DNA of 15,044 nt from NCBI GenBank assembly GCA_030629485.1, contig DAOVOW010000008.1, forward strand, positions 1 through 15,044. The letters run 5' to 3'. This DNA is from a bacterium (GTDB lineage Bacteria > Zixibacteria > MSB-5A5 > GN15 > FEB-12). A program made the translations under genes and the position numbers. This document shows positions 1 through 6,424 of the stretch, one piece after another. The notes beneath the pieces were generated by a model. The model did not search any database. It was not told the origin of the DNA and worked only from the letters and a program-made list of their open reading frames with translations. Numbering within the stretch: the stretch's first letter is position 1; every line of letters starts with the position of its first letter.

Positions 1-843
1 CATTTCGGTCGTACCCGGGACCATCTTAATGTCCAACTGAACGGTGCTTTCAAAGCTGGAATCACCTTCAGTAAACGGCAGGGTGATCAGGTCGACCTGG
101 CCGTCGGCAGCCAGCGCCAAACCGGGCTGGTCGGCCTTGGGGGCTCCGCCGCCAATAGCACCAACCCACAACGGCACGTCGATGAATTCGTAGTCGCCGT
201 TGCCGTCGGTGGTGACGTCGTATTTGTTCGGGTGGATGTCAAAGCCGTAGTCGAGGATGACCGTGACTCCCGCGGCCACAGAAACCAGGGTCGGATCGTC
301 CAGCGCCAAGGAAGCTTCGCCATCCTTGACGGGCGGCGCCGGCAGCGCCGTGTATACCGTACCGGTGACCCTGGCGGACAACGGCAGCAGCCACATGTCC
401 AGAGTGTCGCTGACGTAGATGTTACCGGCCGGTCTGTCGGCAACACCGCCGCGCAGTTCGTCAAGCTCCGGAATCCTCGTCCAGCCGCTTGTGACGGCGT
501 GGCCGGTCACACTGAAGGTGAACTCGTACTCGCCGGACGCCAGGTCAACCGGCGTACTCCAGTAACCGCCGGCACCGGTGGTAGTGGTGTACGCACTGTC
601 ACCGTTTATCCACGTAATCGTTACGCCGGCGAGGAAAGAGTTGTCATATCCGTCACATACTGTTCCGTGCACGCTGCCAATGACCTGATCCGTTTCCTCT
701 ATGATCACGGTGGTGTCATTGGTAATTTGTTCGGGGGACTCAATCACGGTTGAGTCGTCGCCGCAACCGGTGATGAAGTACGCCGCCATGATGCTGCTTG
801 TAAAGATCGCGAGCAGCAACAGAAACTTCATGTTTCTTTTCAT
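1..843 (-). CDS. Secreted lipoprotein with carboxypeptidase-regulatory-like repeats (partial, 3' end beyond window)
   Basis: The minus strand is open from ATG at 843 to the left edge, giving 281 codons without a stop, so the C-terminus lies outside the window. The N-terminus has basic residues (MKRNMK), a hydrophobic stretch (residues 7-24) and a lipobox I-T-G-C with Cys27, followed by DD. This is a signal-peptidase-II lipoprotein signal; Asp at +2 would signal inner-membrane retention in E. coli but is not reliable elsewhere. Residues about 54-120 (GSVHGTV...GVTITW...TTGAGGYW...GEYEF) and about 156-228 (ARVTGTVY...GVTVILDYG...TTDGNGDYEF) look like two carboxypeptidase-regulatory-like/Cna-B-like beta-sandwich modules, a fold common in surface proteins of FCB bacteria. 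The start is set by AAAGGAG about ten bases upstream. M5 is a possible alternative start. No catalytic residues are visible. A structural or ligand-binding surface role is inference only. Confidence 0.8.
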   Translation of the reverse strand, partial: MKRNMKFLLLLAIFTSSIMAAYFITGCGDDSTVIESPEQITNDTTVIIEETDQVIGSVHGTVCDGYDNSFLAGVTITWINGDSAYTTTTGAGGYWSTPVDLASGEYEFTFSVTGHAVTSGWTRIPELDELRGGVADRPAGNIYVSDTLDMWLLPLSARVTGTVYTALPAPPVKDGEASLALDDPTLVSVAAGVTVILDYGFDIHPNKYDVTTDGNGDYEFIDVPLWVGAIGGGAPKADQPGLALAADGQVDLITLPFTEGDSSFESTVQLDIKMVPGTTEM

Positions 844-1112
844 TACCATCTACTCCTTTGAAACTTAGTTTAGACTTCTCTTTTGTTCTGAAAGTGAATT
901 TTCATGTCTCGTTAGTTTCGGTTAAGCCCATGCTTCCTTTCGATGGGCCCTACCTACGGGCTGGGACCACCCGACTCTTGCATCAGAGAAACCTCCTTTG
1001 TTCTGTCTACGATATTTTTTCTTATTGTTCATATCCCGTACAATCTTTATCGGCGCAGCAGCATAAATCCTTACACGGTAGCCTTTTCTAATAAAGACTT
1101 TTTTCCAAATTG
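844..1112 (-). promoter_or_regulatory. Long structured 5' leader of the lipoprotein gene
   Basis: Between the proximal promoter (predicted start of transcription near 1112) and the lipoprotein ATG lie about 270 untranslated bases. The middle part, about 911-1000, is rich in potential stems read on the minus strand: GCCCAT (948-943) pairs with ATGGGC (931-926) around an 11-base loop; GCCC (961-958) can pair with GGGC (950-947); GGG (972-970) with CCC (965-963); CTC (988-986) with GAG (977-975). The block is closed by GTTTC (992-988) with GAAAC (919-915). Some of these pairings overlap and exclude each other. A mini-ORF with a strong Shine-Dalgarno sits inside. I do not recognise a known riboswitch class: the c-di-GMP, TPP, glycine and cobalamin core motifs are absent. 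A regulatory RNA role is inferred. Confidence 0.5.
954..983 (-). CDS. Nine-codon leader mini-ORF (MQESGGPSP)
   Basis: On the minus strand, ATG at 983 is followed by eight codons and a TAG at 956-954, encoding MQESGGPSP. The upstream sequence contains AAAGGAGG (1000-993), an almost perfect Shine-Dalgarno, eight bases before the ATG. That is as strong as any ribosome site in this window. The mini-ORF lies inside the stem-rich leader of the lipoprotein gene and ends 110 bases before that gene's ATG. It could be a leader peptide whose translation changes the leader fold, or the SD and ATG could be part of a conserved RNA structure and not translated. No conservation data are available here. Confidence 0.4.
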   Translation of the reverse strand: MQESGGPSP

Positions 1113-1118
1113 GGCCGT

Positions 1119-1147
1119 AACATAAAACCCGCCGCTTGGACTGTCAA
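1119..1147 (-). promoter_or_regulatory. Proximal sigma70-like promoter for the lipoprotein gene
   Basis: On the minus strand a perfect -35 TTGACA (1147-1142) is followed by a 17-base spacer and TATGTT (1124-1119). Transcription would start near 1112 and read leftward through the structured leader. Confidence 0.6.
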
Positions 1148-1282
1148 GGATAAAAAAGTACACAAAAGTGACTTATTTCGCAACCGGTTATCCTCCACCT
1201 GGTCGCCGCCGATGGTTTGTAACACCCTGAGTGTGTGTAACATAACCGGCGTCGGCGCGTTAACCCTCATCTTCGAGGGTGG

Positions 1283-1311
1283 ATTATAACATCGTTTGAA
1301 ATCAAAAGCAA
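1283..1311 (-). promoter_or_regulatory. Distal extended -10 promoter pointing to the lipoprotein gene
   Basis: On the minus strand TATAAT (1288-1283) is a perfect -10 box preceded by TGT, an extended -10 arrangement. TTGCTT (1311-1306) lies 17 bases upstream. Transcription would start near 1276 and give a leader of about 430 bases that runs through the proximal promoter. A small hairpin, ACCCTC/GAGGGT (1263-1268 with 1275-1280), lies at the expected transcript start. Confidence 0.5.
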
Positions 1312-1399
1312 GAAAAAAGCGGCTTTTTCGGTCGCTGGAGTCAGGATCACAGGACGGGTGGCCCGGACGTTCGGAAGTGTTGATAAAGTCCCATTGGTT

Positions 1400-1575
1400 G
1401 TCATTGCGAGCGACCGCAGGGAGCGCGGCAATCTCACTTCCCCGTGCCGTCAGGCGTCTCTGCCTGACGGCTCTTGCGTACAATCGAACGGTGTCGGGCA
1501 GAGACACCCGACACCACGAACCGTATGAGATTGCCGCGTCGCCACGACACGAGTGTCTTCGCTCCTCGCAATGAC
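1400..1575. repeat. Palindromic dispersed-repeat element (MITE/REP-like)
   Basis: The ends are perfect inverted repeats: GTCATTGCGAG (1400-1410) and CTCGCAATGAC (1565-1575). A second inverted pair lies inside: GCGGCAATCTCA (1425-1436) and TGAGATTGCCGC (1526-1537). Two internal hairpins occur: CCGTCAGGC/GCCTGACGG (1447-1455 with 1462-1470) and GTGTCGGG/CCCGACAC (1491-1498 with 1507-1514). The end sequence with GCGGCAATCTC is the well-known type of non-coding repeat scattered in intergenic regions of many bacteria, often mis-called as proteins containing CEER and RNDN strings. No transposase is present here, so it would be non-autonomous. It sits between the divergent promoters of the lipoprotein and DUF362 genes. 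Confidence 0.8.
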
Positions 1576-1622
1576 GGCTCTCGGGGTTTTTCAACAGGCC
1601 CTTCAGACTCAGCCACAGGGAT

Positions 1623-1651
1623 TTGACATTGACGCCGACAGTGCGTATATT
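1623..1651 (+). promoter_or_regulatory. Sigma70-like promoter of the DUF362 gene
   Basis: A perfect -35 TTGACA (1623-1628), a 17-base spacer and -10 TATATT (1646-1651) lie 35 bases before the ATG at 1686. Transcription would start near 1658. This argues against the in-frame TTG at 1623 as a translation start, because it is inside the -35 box. Confidence 0.7.
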
Positions 1652-1685
1652 TGACCGCCGTTTGAGGAAAGGAACTCAGCCTATT

Positions 1686-2774
1686 ATGTATCGAAGCAAA
1701 GTTGCCGTACTTAGAACCGACGCCACCCGCGTGGTGGAGGATTACCGGAAACTGCTGGAACTGGTCGACTATCAATCGGTAATCGACAAGGACCAGGAAA
1801 CGTTGATCAAACTCAATCTCTCGTGGACCAAGTACTTCCCGGCTTGTTCGTCACAGCCATGGCAGGTGGAGGGATTGGTGAAAACCCTGACCGAGGACGG
1901 CTATGCCCCCGACAAGCTCCTGCCGGTCGAGAACAAGACAGTCGTCACCAATCCGATCCAAGGGGCTAAGAACAATCTATGGATGCCGGTGCTGGACAAG
2001 TATGGTCTGTCGTACACGCCGCTGACCGAGGTTGAGTGGATCGTCTACCAGTTCAAGGAGAAACTGCTGAAGCTGAACGAGATCTTTCCGGAGGGGATTC
2101 AGATCCCGAAGATGTACGTCGGCAAACAGATCATCCACTTGCCAACAGTCAAGACACACGGTCACTCCACCACTACCGGCGCTATCAAGAACTCCTTCGG
2201 CGGGCTGCTCCGAGAGGTGCGGCATTACGCCCACAAATACATGCACGAAGTGCTGGTGGATTTGATGCTGATGCAGAAGGAGTTGCACCCGAACATTCTG
2301 GCCGTGATGGACGGCACGGTGTGCGGTGACGGCGCCGGGCCGCGCACGATGACACCGCACGGGAAGAATCTTATCCTGGCTTCGGCCGATTCGGTCGCGA
2401 TTGATGCCGTGGCGGCCAGGCTGATGGGGTTCGATCCGATGAGCATCCCCTATCTGAGGATGTGTCACGAACGCGGTTTGGGCGTGGCCCAGTTTGACGA
2501 GATCGAGATTCTGGGCGAGGATATCGCCGAGATCAATTTCGGCTTCCACACCAAGAAATCGCTGGTAATTTGGGGGGATCAACTCTTGCGCAAGGGACCG
2601 CTGCGCTTTCTGGAGCAAATCGCCCTTCATTCACCGCTGGTTGTTTGGGCACCGATAGCATCAAACATATATCATGACTGGTTGTGGTACCCGACCGTGG
2701 GCAGGTCGATCATTCGCAAATTCGCCAAGACCGAGTGGGGCGAATTGTTTGAGAAATATAAGCGGGGCGAGTGA
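1686..2774 (+). CDS. DUF362 domain-containing protein
   Basis: The 362-residue protein matches the DUF362 family. Hallmarks are HLPTVKTHGHSTTTGAIKN (about 151-169), typical of the family's VKTH...TGAIKN block, and ILAVMDGTVCGDGAGP (204-219) with LASADSVAIDAVAARLMGFDP (231-251). DUF362 proteins are often linked to iron-sulfur domains or redox genes, but no 4Fe-4S CxxCxxCxxxC motif is visible here, so this is the stand-alone form. The biochemical function of the family is not settled and I assign none. No signal peptide is evident, so it is probably cytoplasmic. I chose ATG 1686 because it follows AAAGGA (12 bases upstream) and the promoter at 1623-1651; the open frame extends to 1623 but overlaps that promoter. 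It is a single-gene unit that converges on rsmE. Confidence 0.9.
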   Translation: MYRSKVAVLRTDATRVVEDYRKLLELVDYQSVIDKDQETLIKLNLSWTKYFPACSSQPWQVEGLVKTLTEDGYAPDKLLPVENKTVVTNPIQGAKNNLWMPVLDKYGLSYTPLTEVEWIVYQFKEKLLKLNEIFPEGIQIPKMYVGKQIIHLPTVKTHGHSTTTGAIKNSFGGLLREVRHYAHKYMHEVLVDLMLMQKELHPNILAVMDGTVCGDGAGPRTMTPHGKNLILASADSVAIDAVAARLMGFDPMSIPYLRMCHERGLGVAQFDEIEILGEDIAEINFGFHTKKSLVIWGDQLLRKGPLRFLEQIALHSPLVVWAPIASNIYHDWLWYPTVGRSIIRKFAKTEWGELFEKYKRGE

Positions 2775-2789
2775 GGTTGTGAGGTAGAG

Positions 2790-2849
2790 GTAGGTCGAAA
2801 CCCCTGTGGTTTTGACATCCCCGTCAGCACCGCAAGGGTCCTGACCTAC
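2790..2849. repeat. 60-bp inverted-end element between convergent genes
   Basis: GTAGGTC (2790-2796) and GACCTAC (2843-2849) are perfect inverted ends of a compact element. Inside is a small hairpin AAACC/GGTTT (2798-2802 with 2808-2812). It lies just after the DUF362 stop and just before the rsmE stop, where a bidirectional terminator or a REP-like element would fit. No clean T-tract follows on either strand, so a repeat is more likely than a classical terminator. Only one copy is in this window. Confidence 0.45.
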
Positions 2850-2865
2850 AAGAGTTGCACTCCGG

Positions 2866-3621
2866 TTACTGTATCCGCAACAATTCAATCTGGGCCAGCG
2901 CCGCCGCCACCGCTGTCTCGACACGGAGCATCCAACGCCCGATTCGGAACCTCTGAAAACCGATGCGCTCCATCAGCTCGACCTCGAACGGCACCCATCC
3001 TCCCTCCGGGCCGATCGCTAACAGCACCGGACGGGATGAGTCTGCGGGGCACGGGTAAACACCAGCCAGCGATGTTTCACATTCGGGATCAGGTAACAAC
3101 TGACACAGTGAATCTGAATCCTCAGAGTAGTCTTCACTCAGGTTGTCTTCAAAGAACCTGCGAAAGCGATCGTGAACGGATACCTGGGGCATCCGGGTCA
3201 GTTTCCCCTGACTCAACCCCTCAATCAGGTACCGCTCGCAGTTTCGTGGTTGCAACAAGGGTGATTGGAAGTAGCTTTTTTCGACGCGGTTGGCACGCAC
3301 CAAGTACAACCTGCGCACGCCCATCATGGCCGAAGTCACCAGCACTTTTCTTAGCGTTTGCGGGCGTGGTAAAGCGCAGATGAGATCGATGATCGGAACC
3401 GGTTCGGGTACCAACTCAAGCTGCTCGGTTCTGATAGTAACGGCGTCACTCGACACCCCCTCCACCACCGCCGTTCCCTGCGGGCCGTTGAGCAGGCCGA
3501 CCTCGAGGTGGTCACCGGAGATAAGCTTCAGCACGTTTCGGATGTGGTCGGCGCGGTGATCGTCGATGCAATACCTGTGCTCACCAGTCGCATCGTTCTC
3601 GGTGAGGATCAACAGGTTCAT
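2866..3621 (-). CDS. rsmE: 16S rRNA (uracil1498-N3)-methyltransferase RsmE
   Basis: The 251-residue protein has the length and motifs of RsmE, the SPOUT (trefoil-knot) enzyme that uses SAM to methylate N3 of U1498 in helix 44 of 16S rRNA in the assembled 30S subunit. The N-terminal PUA-like RNA-binding part spans about 1-70 (HHxxVLR-type segment: DHIRNVLKLISGDHLEV). The knot motifs are IGPEGGW (203-209) and MLRVETAV (231-238), the signature SAM-binding loops. An acidic stretch (about 158-180, rich in E, D, S) between the central part and the knot is longer than in E. coli. GAAAGG five bases before ATG 3621 supports this start. It is downstream of the AI-2E permease by 62 bases on the same strand and no promoter is obvious in the gap, so co-transcription is likely. 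Confidence 0.94.
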   Translation of the reverse strand: MNLLILTENDATGEHRYCIDDHRADHIRNVLKLISGDHLEVGLLNGPQGTAVVEGVSSDAVTIRTEQLELVPEPVPIIDLICALPRPQTLRKVLVTSAMMGVRRLYLVRANRVEKSYFQSPLLQPRNCERYLIEGLSQGKLTRMPQVSVHDRFRRFFEDNLSEDYSEDSDSLCQLLPDPECETSLAGVYPCPADSSRPVLLAIGPEGGWVPFEVELMERIGFQRFRIGRWMLRVETAVAAALAQIELLRIQ

Positions 3622-3683
3622 GTAAACCTTTCAACTTGTCCGAGATGCCTTCTGGTAGAAACGAGCCAGGTCATGCTGACTGA

Positions 3684-4772
3684 TTATGGTTGGTCCTGAA
3701 CCGCTGACGCCTCAGCAGGCTGATCTGAATGCAGTCGGTCCTCAACCACTTTGATAAGAGTAACGAAGACGGCCGCAATGAGCGGTCCCATGACCAGACC
3801 CAACAGGCCAAACAGCGCAATGCCACCCAGGATGCTGAAGAAGAGCATCAGCGGATGCATCTCGGTACGGCCGGAGATGAGCCAGGGGCGTACGACGTTG
3901 TCGGTCTGACTGATGACAAGACTGCCGATGGCGATCACGACGATTCCCTTGGCTAGGGAACCACCGATAATCAGAATGATCCCGGCCGGCATGTAGACGA
4001 TGAAGGCGCCGACGAACGGAATGATAGCCAGGAAGGCCATGATGGCGCCCCAGAAAATGGGTGATGATATACCGACGGCGGCAAACATGATTCCGCCCAG
4101 GACACCTTGTAACAACGCTACCACCACACCACCGTACATCGTGGCCTGGATGACGTCACGAAGCTGGTAGAGGGTGCTCTCTACGCGCTCCGGTCGAAGC
4201 GGCATCAGACGTTTGATTTTGTCGACGACCCGTTCACCATCCTTGAAGAAGTAGTATAGAGTGAATATCATCAGCACAAAGTAGAACACCGCCTTGGTGC
4301 CATTGGCTACCAGCCAACTGGTCTGGTTGAGAAGCAGTGTGCTGACACTTTCTATGGCTTCACGAGTGATGGCGTCGAGGTTGACCTTCGACATATCCAC
4401 ATAACCTGAAAGCTTATCCCGCGCGGTGTTTAACCAGGGCAGATCAAACGACAGCAGCTTGTCCAGTTGGCCGCTTTGGTAAAGCTCGTTGACCTTGGTT
4501 ACCGCGGTGGTGGCTTCACCAACTAAGGCCACAAACAGATAAGTGATGGGACCGATGATCAGAAGCACAATCAGGAAGCACAGCAGAACCGATGTCAAGC
4601 CAGGCGATTTCAGTTTAGCCAGGAGTTTCTTATAGGCTGGAAAGAACAGAATAGCAAACACCGCCGCCCAGGCGATCGGCACGAAAAACGGAATTATGAT
4701 CTGGTAGAACAGATAAAAGAATATGGCCGCTACCAGAAAAAAGATTGAGATTGAAAGGTACTCTCGCTTCAT
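3684..4772 (-). CDS. AI-2E family (PerM/DUF20-type) inner-membrane transporter
   Basis: The 362-residue polytopic membrane protein matches the AI-2E transporter family (PF01594) in length and layout: two paired N-terminal helices (about 5-50), a third (about 59-86), a long soluble segment with amphipathic helices (about 87-150), then four to five C-terminal helices ending near 345. Recognisable stretches are FPAYKKLLAKL after helix two and the conserved glycine-rich C-terminal part (ILGGIALFGLLGLVMGPLIAAV). Named family members include E. coli TqsA (autoinducer-2 export) and PerM, and relatives in other bacteria act as Na+/H+ antiporters, so the substrate here cannot be assigned. AAAGGCGG lies six bases before the ATG. 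It is the first gene of a probable two-gene unit with rsmE, an unrelated function. Confidence 0.9.
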   Translation of the reverse strand: MKREYLSISIFFLVAAIFFYLFYQIIIPFFVPIAWAAVFAILFFPAYKKLLAKLKSPGLTSVLLCFLIVLLIIGPITYLFVALVGEATTAVTKVNELYQSGQLDKLLSFDLPWLNTARDKLSGYVDMSKVNLDAITREAIESVSTLLLNQTSWLVANGTKAVFYFVLMIFTLYYFFKDGERVVDKIKRLMPLRPERVESTLYQLRDVIQATMYGGVVVALLQGVLGGIMFAAVGISSPIFWGAIMAFLAIIPFVGAFIVYMPAGIILIIGGSLAKGIVVIAIGSLVISQTDNVVRPWLISGRTEMHPLMLFFSILGGIALFGLLGLVMGPLIAAVFVTLIKVVEDRLHSDQPAEASAVQDQP

Positions 4773-5313
4773 GTCAACCGCCTTTGGATCACTCCGACGT
4801 CAAGCTACCCCCCGAGAAACCAGACCGCAACAATAAAACAATCCAGTGCATCCCCGCGAATAAATCTCCGTGCCGCAACCAATGACATGATTCGCCGGGG
4901 CTGCCTCTGGAAGTCCGGCAACTGCCGTAACAGCGGTTTCCGAGCGAACTGGACCACCGCGATTAAGATCGCTGCTGTGCATCAACCGCCCACCTCCGGA
5001 GCGGCCCCCGGCGTGCCGCTAACGATATATCTGACGGGTAGTTACGTACTAATCGGCAATCCACCAAGGCCCCTGTTGGCGCTCCGGTGAGATTCGGTTT
5101 CGACTCAGAAGGCTTTCCGCTGGACGCAACTCCGTTGCTCGGTCGAACGTGTATGGAAAAGGTGCTAATCGTTCTTGACAGAAAAATCTAACCAGTTGCA
5201 GCTAAAGGATTTTAGCCGACGACCGATGAAAAAACAAGAACTGAAAACAGCGTTCAGAGACTGAGCCATGGTCTATGTTCGCTACCTCTAACAGCTCAAA
5301 CAAGGAGTAGAGT
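4773..5313. other. Intergenic region between divergent genes, no gene seen
   Basis: I see no convincing coding region in these 541 bases; the small open frames lack ribosome sites and protein-like composition. It must hold the promoters of the leftward AI-2E gene and the rightward basic-protein gene, but no complete -35/-10 pair is clear. A perfect TTGACA at 5175-5180 has no good -10 at the right distance. Two small hairpins are visible: GCGAT/ATCGC (4959-4963 with 4968-4972) and GCTAAA/TTTAGC (5201-5206 with 5211-5216), the latter possibly in the leader or operator of the basic-protein gene. Confidence 0.5.
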
Positions 5314-5721
5314 ATGGCTATGCGGAAACATTTCAACACCTCGCGACGTACGACCTATCGTCGCACCGTGGGCCGCAAGGTTGCCCGCCAGTGGTCGCGC
5401 GAAGAAATGGCGTTCATGCGCAAGTTCTATCGCAACTACGAGACGACTTGGATCGCCCGTCAGCTTGGTCGCACAGTGTACTCTGTCCGCTACAAAGCGG
5501 TCGACCTGAGACTCAAGAAGGCTAATCCTTCCATCTGGAGAGGCAATCGCGGCACCGCCAGCGCCTTCCGCAAACCGGCCTCACGGTCGCAGCGGAAGCC
5601 GGCTCGGCGCAAGGTTGCCAAGCGTCGCACCACCCGCTCGAAGAGTTGGCGCGCCGGCTCCAAGCGCAAGGTTGCTCGCAAGAGCAAGACTCGCCGCACC
5701 ATCCGTCGCAAGATGATGTGA
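5314..5721 (+). CDS. Small, very basic DNA-binding protein: Myb/SANT-like helix-turn-helix with histone-H1-like tail
   Basis: The 135-residue protein contains 47 Lys or Arg and only four acidic residues (E30, E31, E43, D64). Residues about 26-67 (WSREEMAFMRKFY...WIARQLGRTVYSVRYKA) resemble the bacterial Myb/SANT-like helix-turn-helix with the pattern WTxEE..LLR..Y....IA..LGR...AVR.KA. From about residue 70 the tail is disordered-looking and made of K/R with A, S, T and P, including RKVA repeats (99-102, 119-122, and once at 21-24), like eukaryotic H1 or bacterial H1-like proteins. The likely role is nucleoid binding or chromosome compaction; this is inference. AAGGAG six bases before the ATG is a strong ribosome site, and a strong intrinsic terminator follows, so it is a single-gene unit. 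It could alternatively be an RNA-binding protein. Confidence 0.75.
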   Translation: MAMRKHFNTSRRTTYRRTVGRKVARQWSREEMAFMRKFYRNYETTWIARQLGRTVYSVRYKAVDLRLKKANPSIWRGNRGTASAFRKPASRSQRKPARRKVAKRRTTRSKSWRAGSKRKVARKSKTRRTIRRKMM

Positions 5722-5756
5722 CACGGATGAAATAGGATTTGACTACAACGTTTCGT

Positions 5757-5794
5757 GAACCCGTTTCCAATACGGAGACGGGTTCTTTTTTTTT
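5757..5794 (+). terminator. Strong intrinsic terminator of the basic-protein gene
   Basis: A 12-bp stem (5757-5768 with 5774-5785, one G-T pair) has a five-base loop AATAC and is followed by nine T residues (5786-5794). It lies 36 bases after the stop codon and separates this gene from the cupin gene. Confidence 0.93.
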
Positions 5795-5843
5795 GCTTCT
5801 TGCCTGGTCCCCTGCGTATGATAGCTCAAAACCAGGAGGTTCC

Positions 5844-6188
5844 ATGCCTGTAGTCAAGAAAGAGAGTATCAAACTCGAACCGGTCGCATCAGACAATGTG
5901 AAATATGTGACCAAAGCGAACGTGATCGGTCCCAACGAGGGCTGGACGGACCACACGATGCGCCTGTTCCGTATCGCTGCCAGCGGTCACACGCCGTCGC
6001 ACCGCCACGATTGGGAGCATGTCAATTACATTGTAAAGGGCAAAGGGATACTAACGCTGGACGGCGTGAAGCACACGGTCGAGGCCGATGACTATGCCTA
6101 CGTGCCGGCTAACGCCGACCATCAGTTCGAGAATCCGTACGACGAGGATTTCGAGTTTCTGTGTATCGTTCCGCAGCGCGGGGCGTAG
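5844..6188 (+). CDS. Small single-domain cupin protein
   Basis: The 114-residue protein is a single cupin barrel (Cupin_2 type). Motif 1 is SGHTPSHRHDWEHVNYIVKGKG (about 47-68 overall), with putative metal ligands His53, His55 and His59 or Glu58. Motif 2 is YAYVPANADHQFEN (84-97), with His93. The HxHxWEH form is a known variant of the canonical HxHxxxE. A metal-binding cupin could be an isomerase, dioxygenase or sugar/small-molecule-binding protein; nothing here decides. CAGGAGG lies just before ATG 5844, four to five bases away. The frame is open further upstream to 5739 but runs back through the terminator, so the later ATG is the start. A TATGAT -10-like box at 5817-5822 lacks a good -35. 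No neighbour suggests a pathway. Confidence 0.87.
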   Translation: MPVVKKESIKLEPVASDNVKYVTKANVIGPNEGWTDHTMRLFRIAASGHTPSHRHDWEHVNYIVKGKGILTLDGVKHTVEADDYAYVPANADHQFENPYDEDFEFLCIVPQRGA

Positions 6189-6386
6189 ACGTGACGTATT
6201 CGTCCCCAGCATCATAGTCGATCCGACCATCGTTATAGGTCAAGCTTTTTGTGACTCAAGCTCCCCACGGAGTCATCGGGGACCATCTGACACCAAAGCC
6301 GATTGGTGACGGTGGAACTGTCTCACGATGAGTGCGGCAAAGAAAACAAACGCGTACGCCGTCTGGCTCCAAAACGAGTCCGCCTG

Positions 6387-6415
6387 TTGCCATTCACACG
6401 ATATTTTCATACCAT
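6387..6415 (+). promoter_or_regulatory. Candidate promoter, possibly giving a leaderless transcript
   Basis: TTGCCA (6387-6392, five of six consensus bases), a 17-base spacer and TACCAT (6410-6415, four of six) predict transcription starting at about 6422-6425, on or next to the ATG at 6425. No Shine-Dalgarno precedes that ATG, which fits a leaderless or nearly leaderless message. Only the sequence match supports this. Confidence 0.35.
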
Positions 6416-6424
6416 TACTCCGTT

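Noticed and set aside
232..753. Plus-strand open frame of 173 codons
   Set aside because: It is the shadow of the lipoprotein gene on the other strand, which has a lipobox, a ribosome site and recognisable beta-sandwich modules.
895..1000. Possible known riboswitch (c-di-GMP-I like, because of GTAGGTAG and CGAAAGG)
   Set aside because: The order of motifs differs from the c-di-GMP-I consensus, and its core GGACGCAAAGCC is absent, so no known class is claimed.
858..1125. Two small plus-strand open frames
   Set aside because: They overlap the structured leader and have no ribosome site or recognisable protein features.
1088..1594. Minus-strand open frame of 168 codons containing RHCEERR and VARNDN strings
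   Set aside because: These strings are the hallmark of translated dispersed palindromic repeats, and the frame runs through the 1400-1575 element and both lipoprotein promoters.
4800..5090. Small open frames on both strands in the AI-2E upstream gap
   Set aside because: They are short, lack ribosome sites and show no protein-like pattern.
5175..5180. Perfect TTGACA upstream of the basic-protein gene
   Set aside because: No acceptable -10 box lies 15-19 bases downstream, so it was not called as a promoter.
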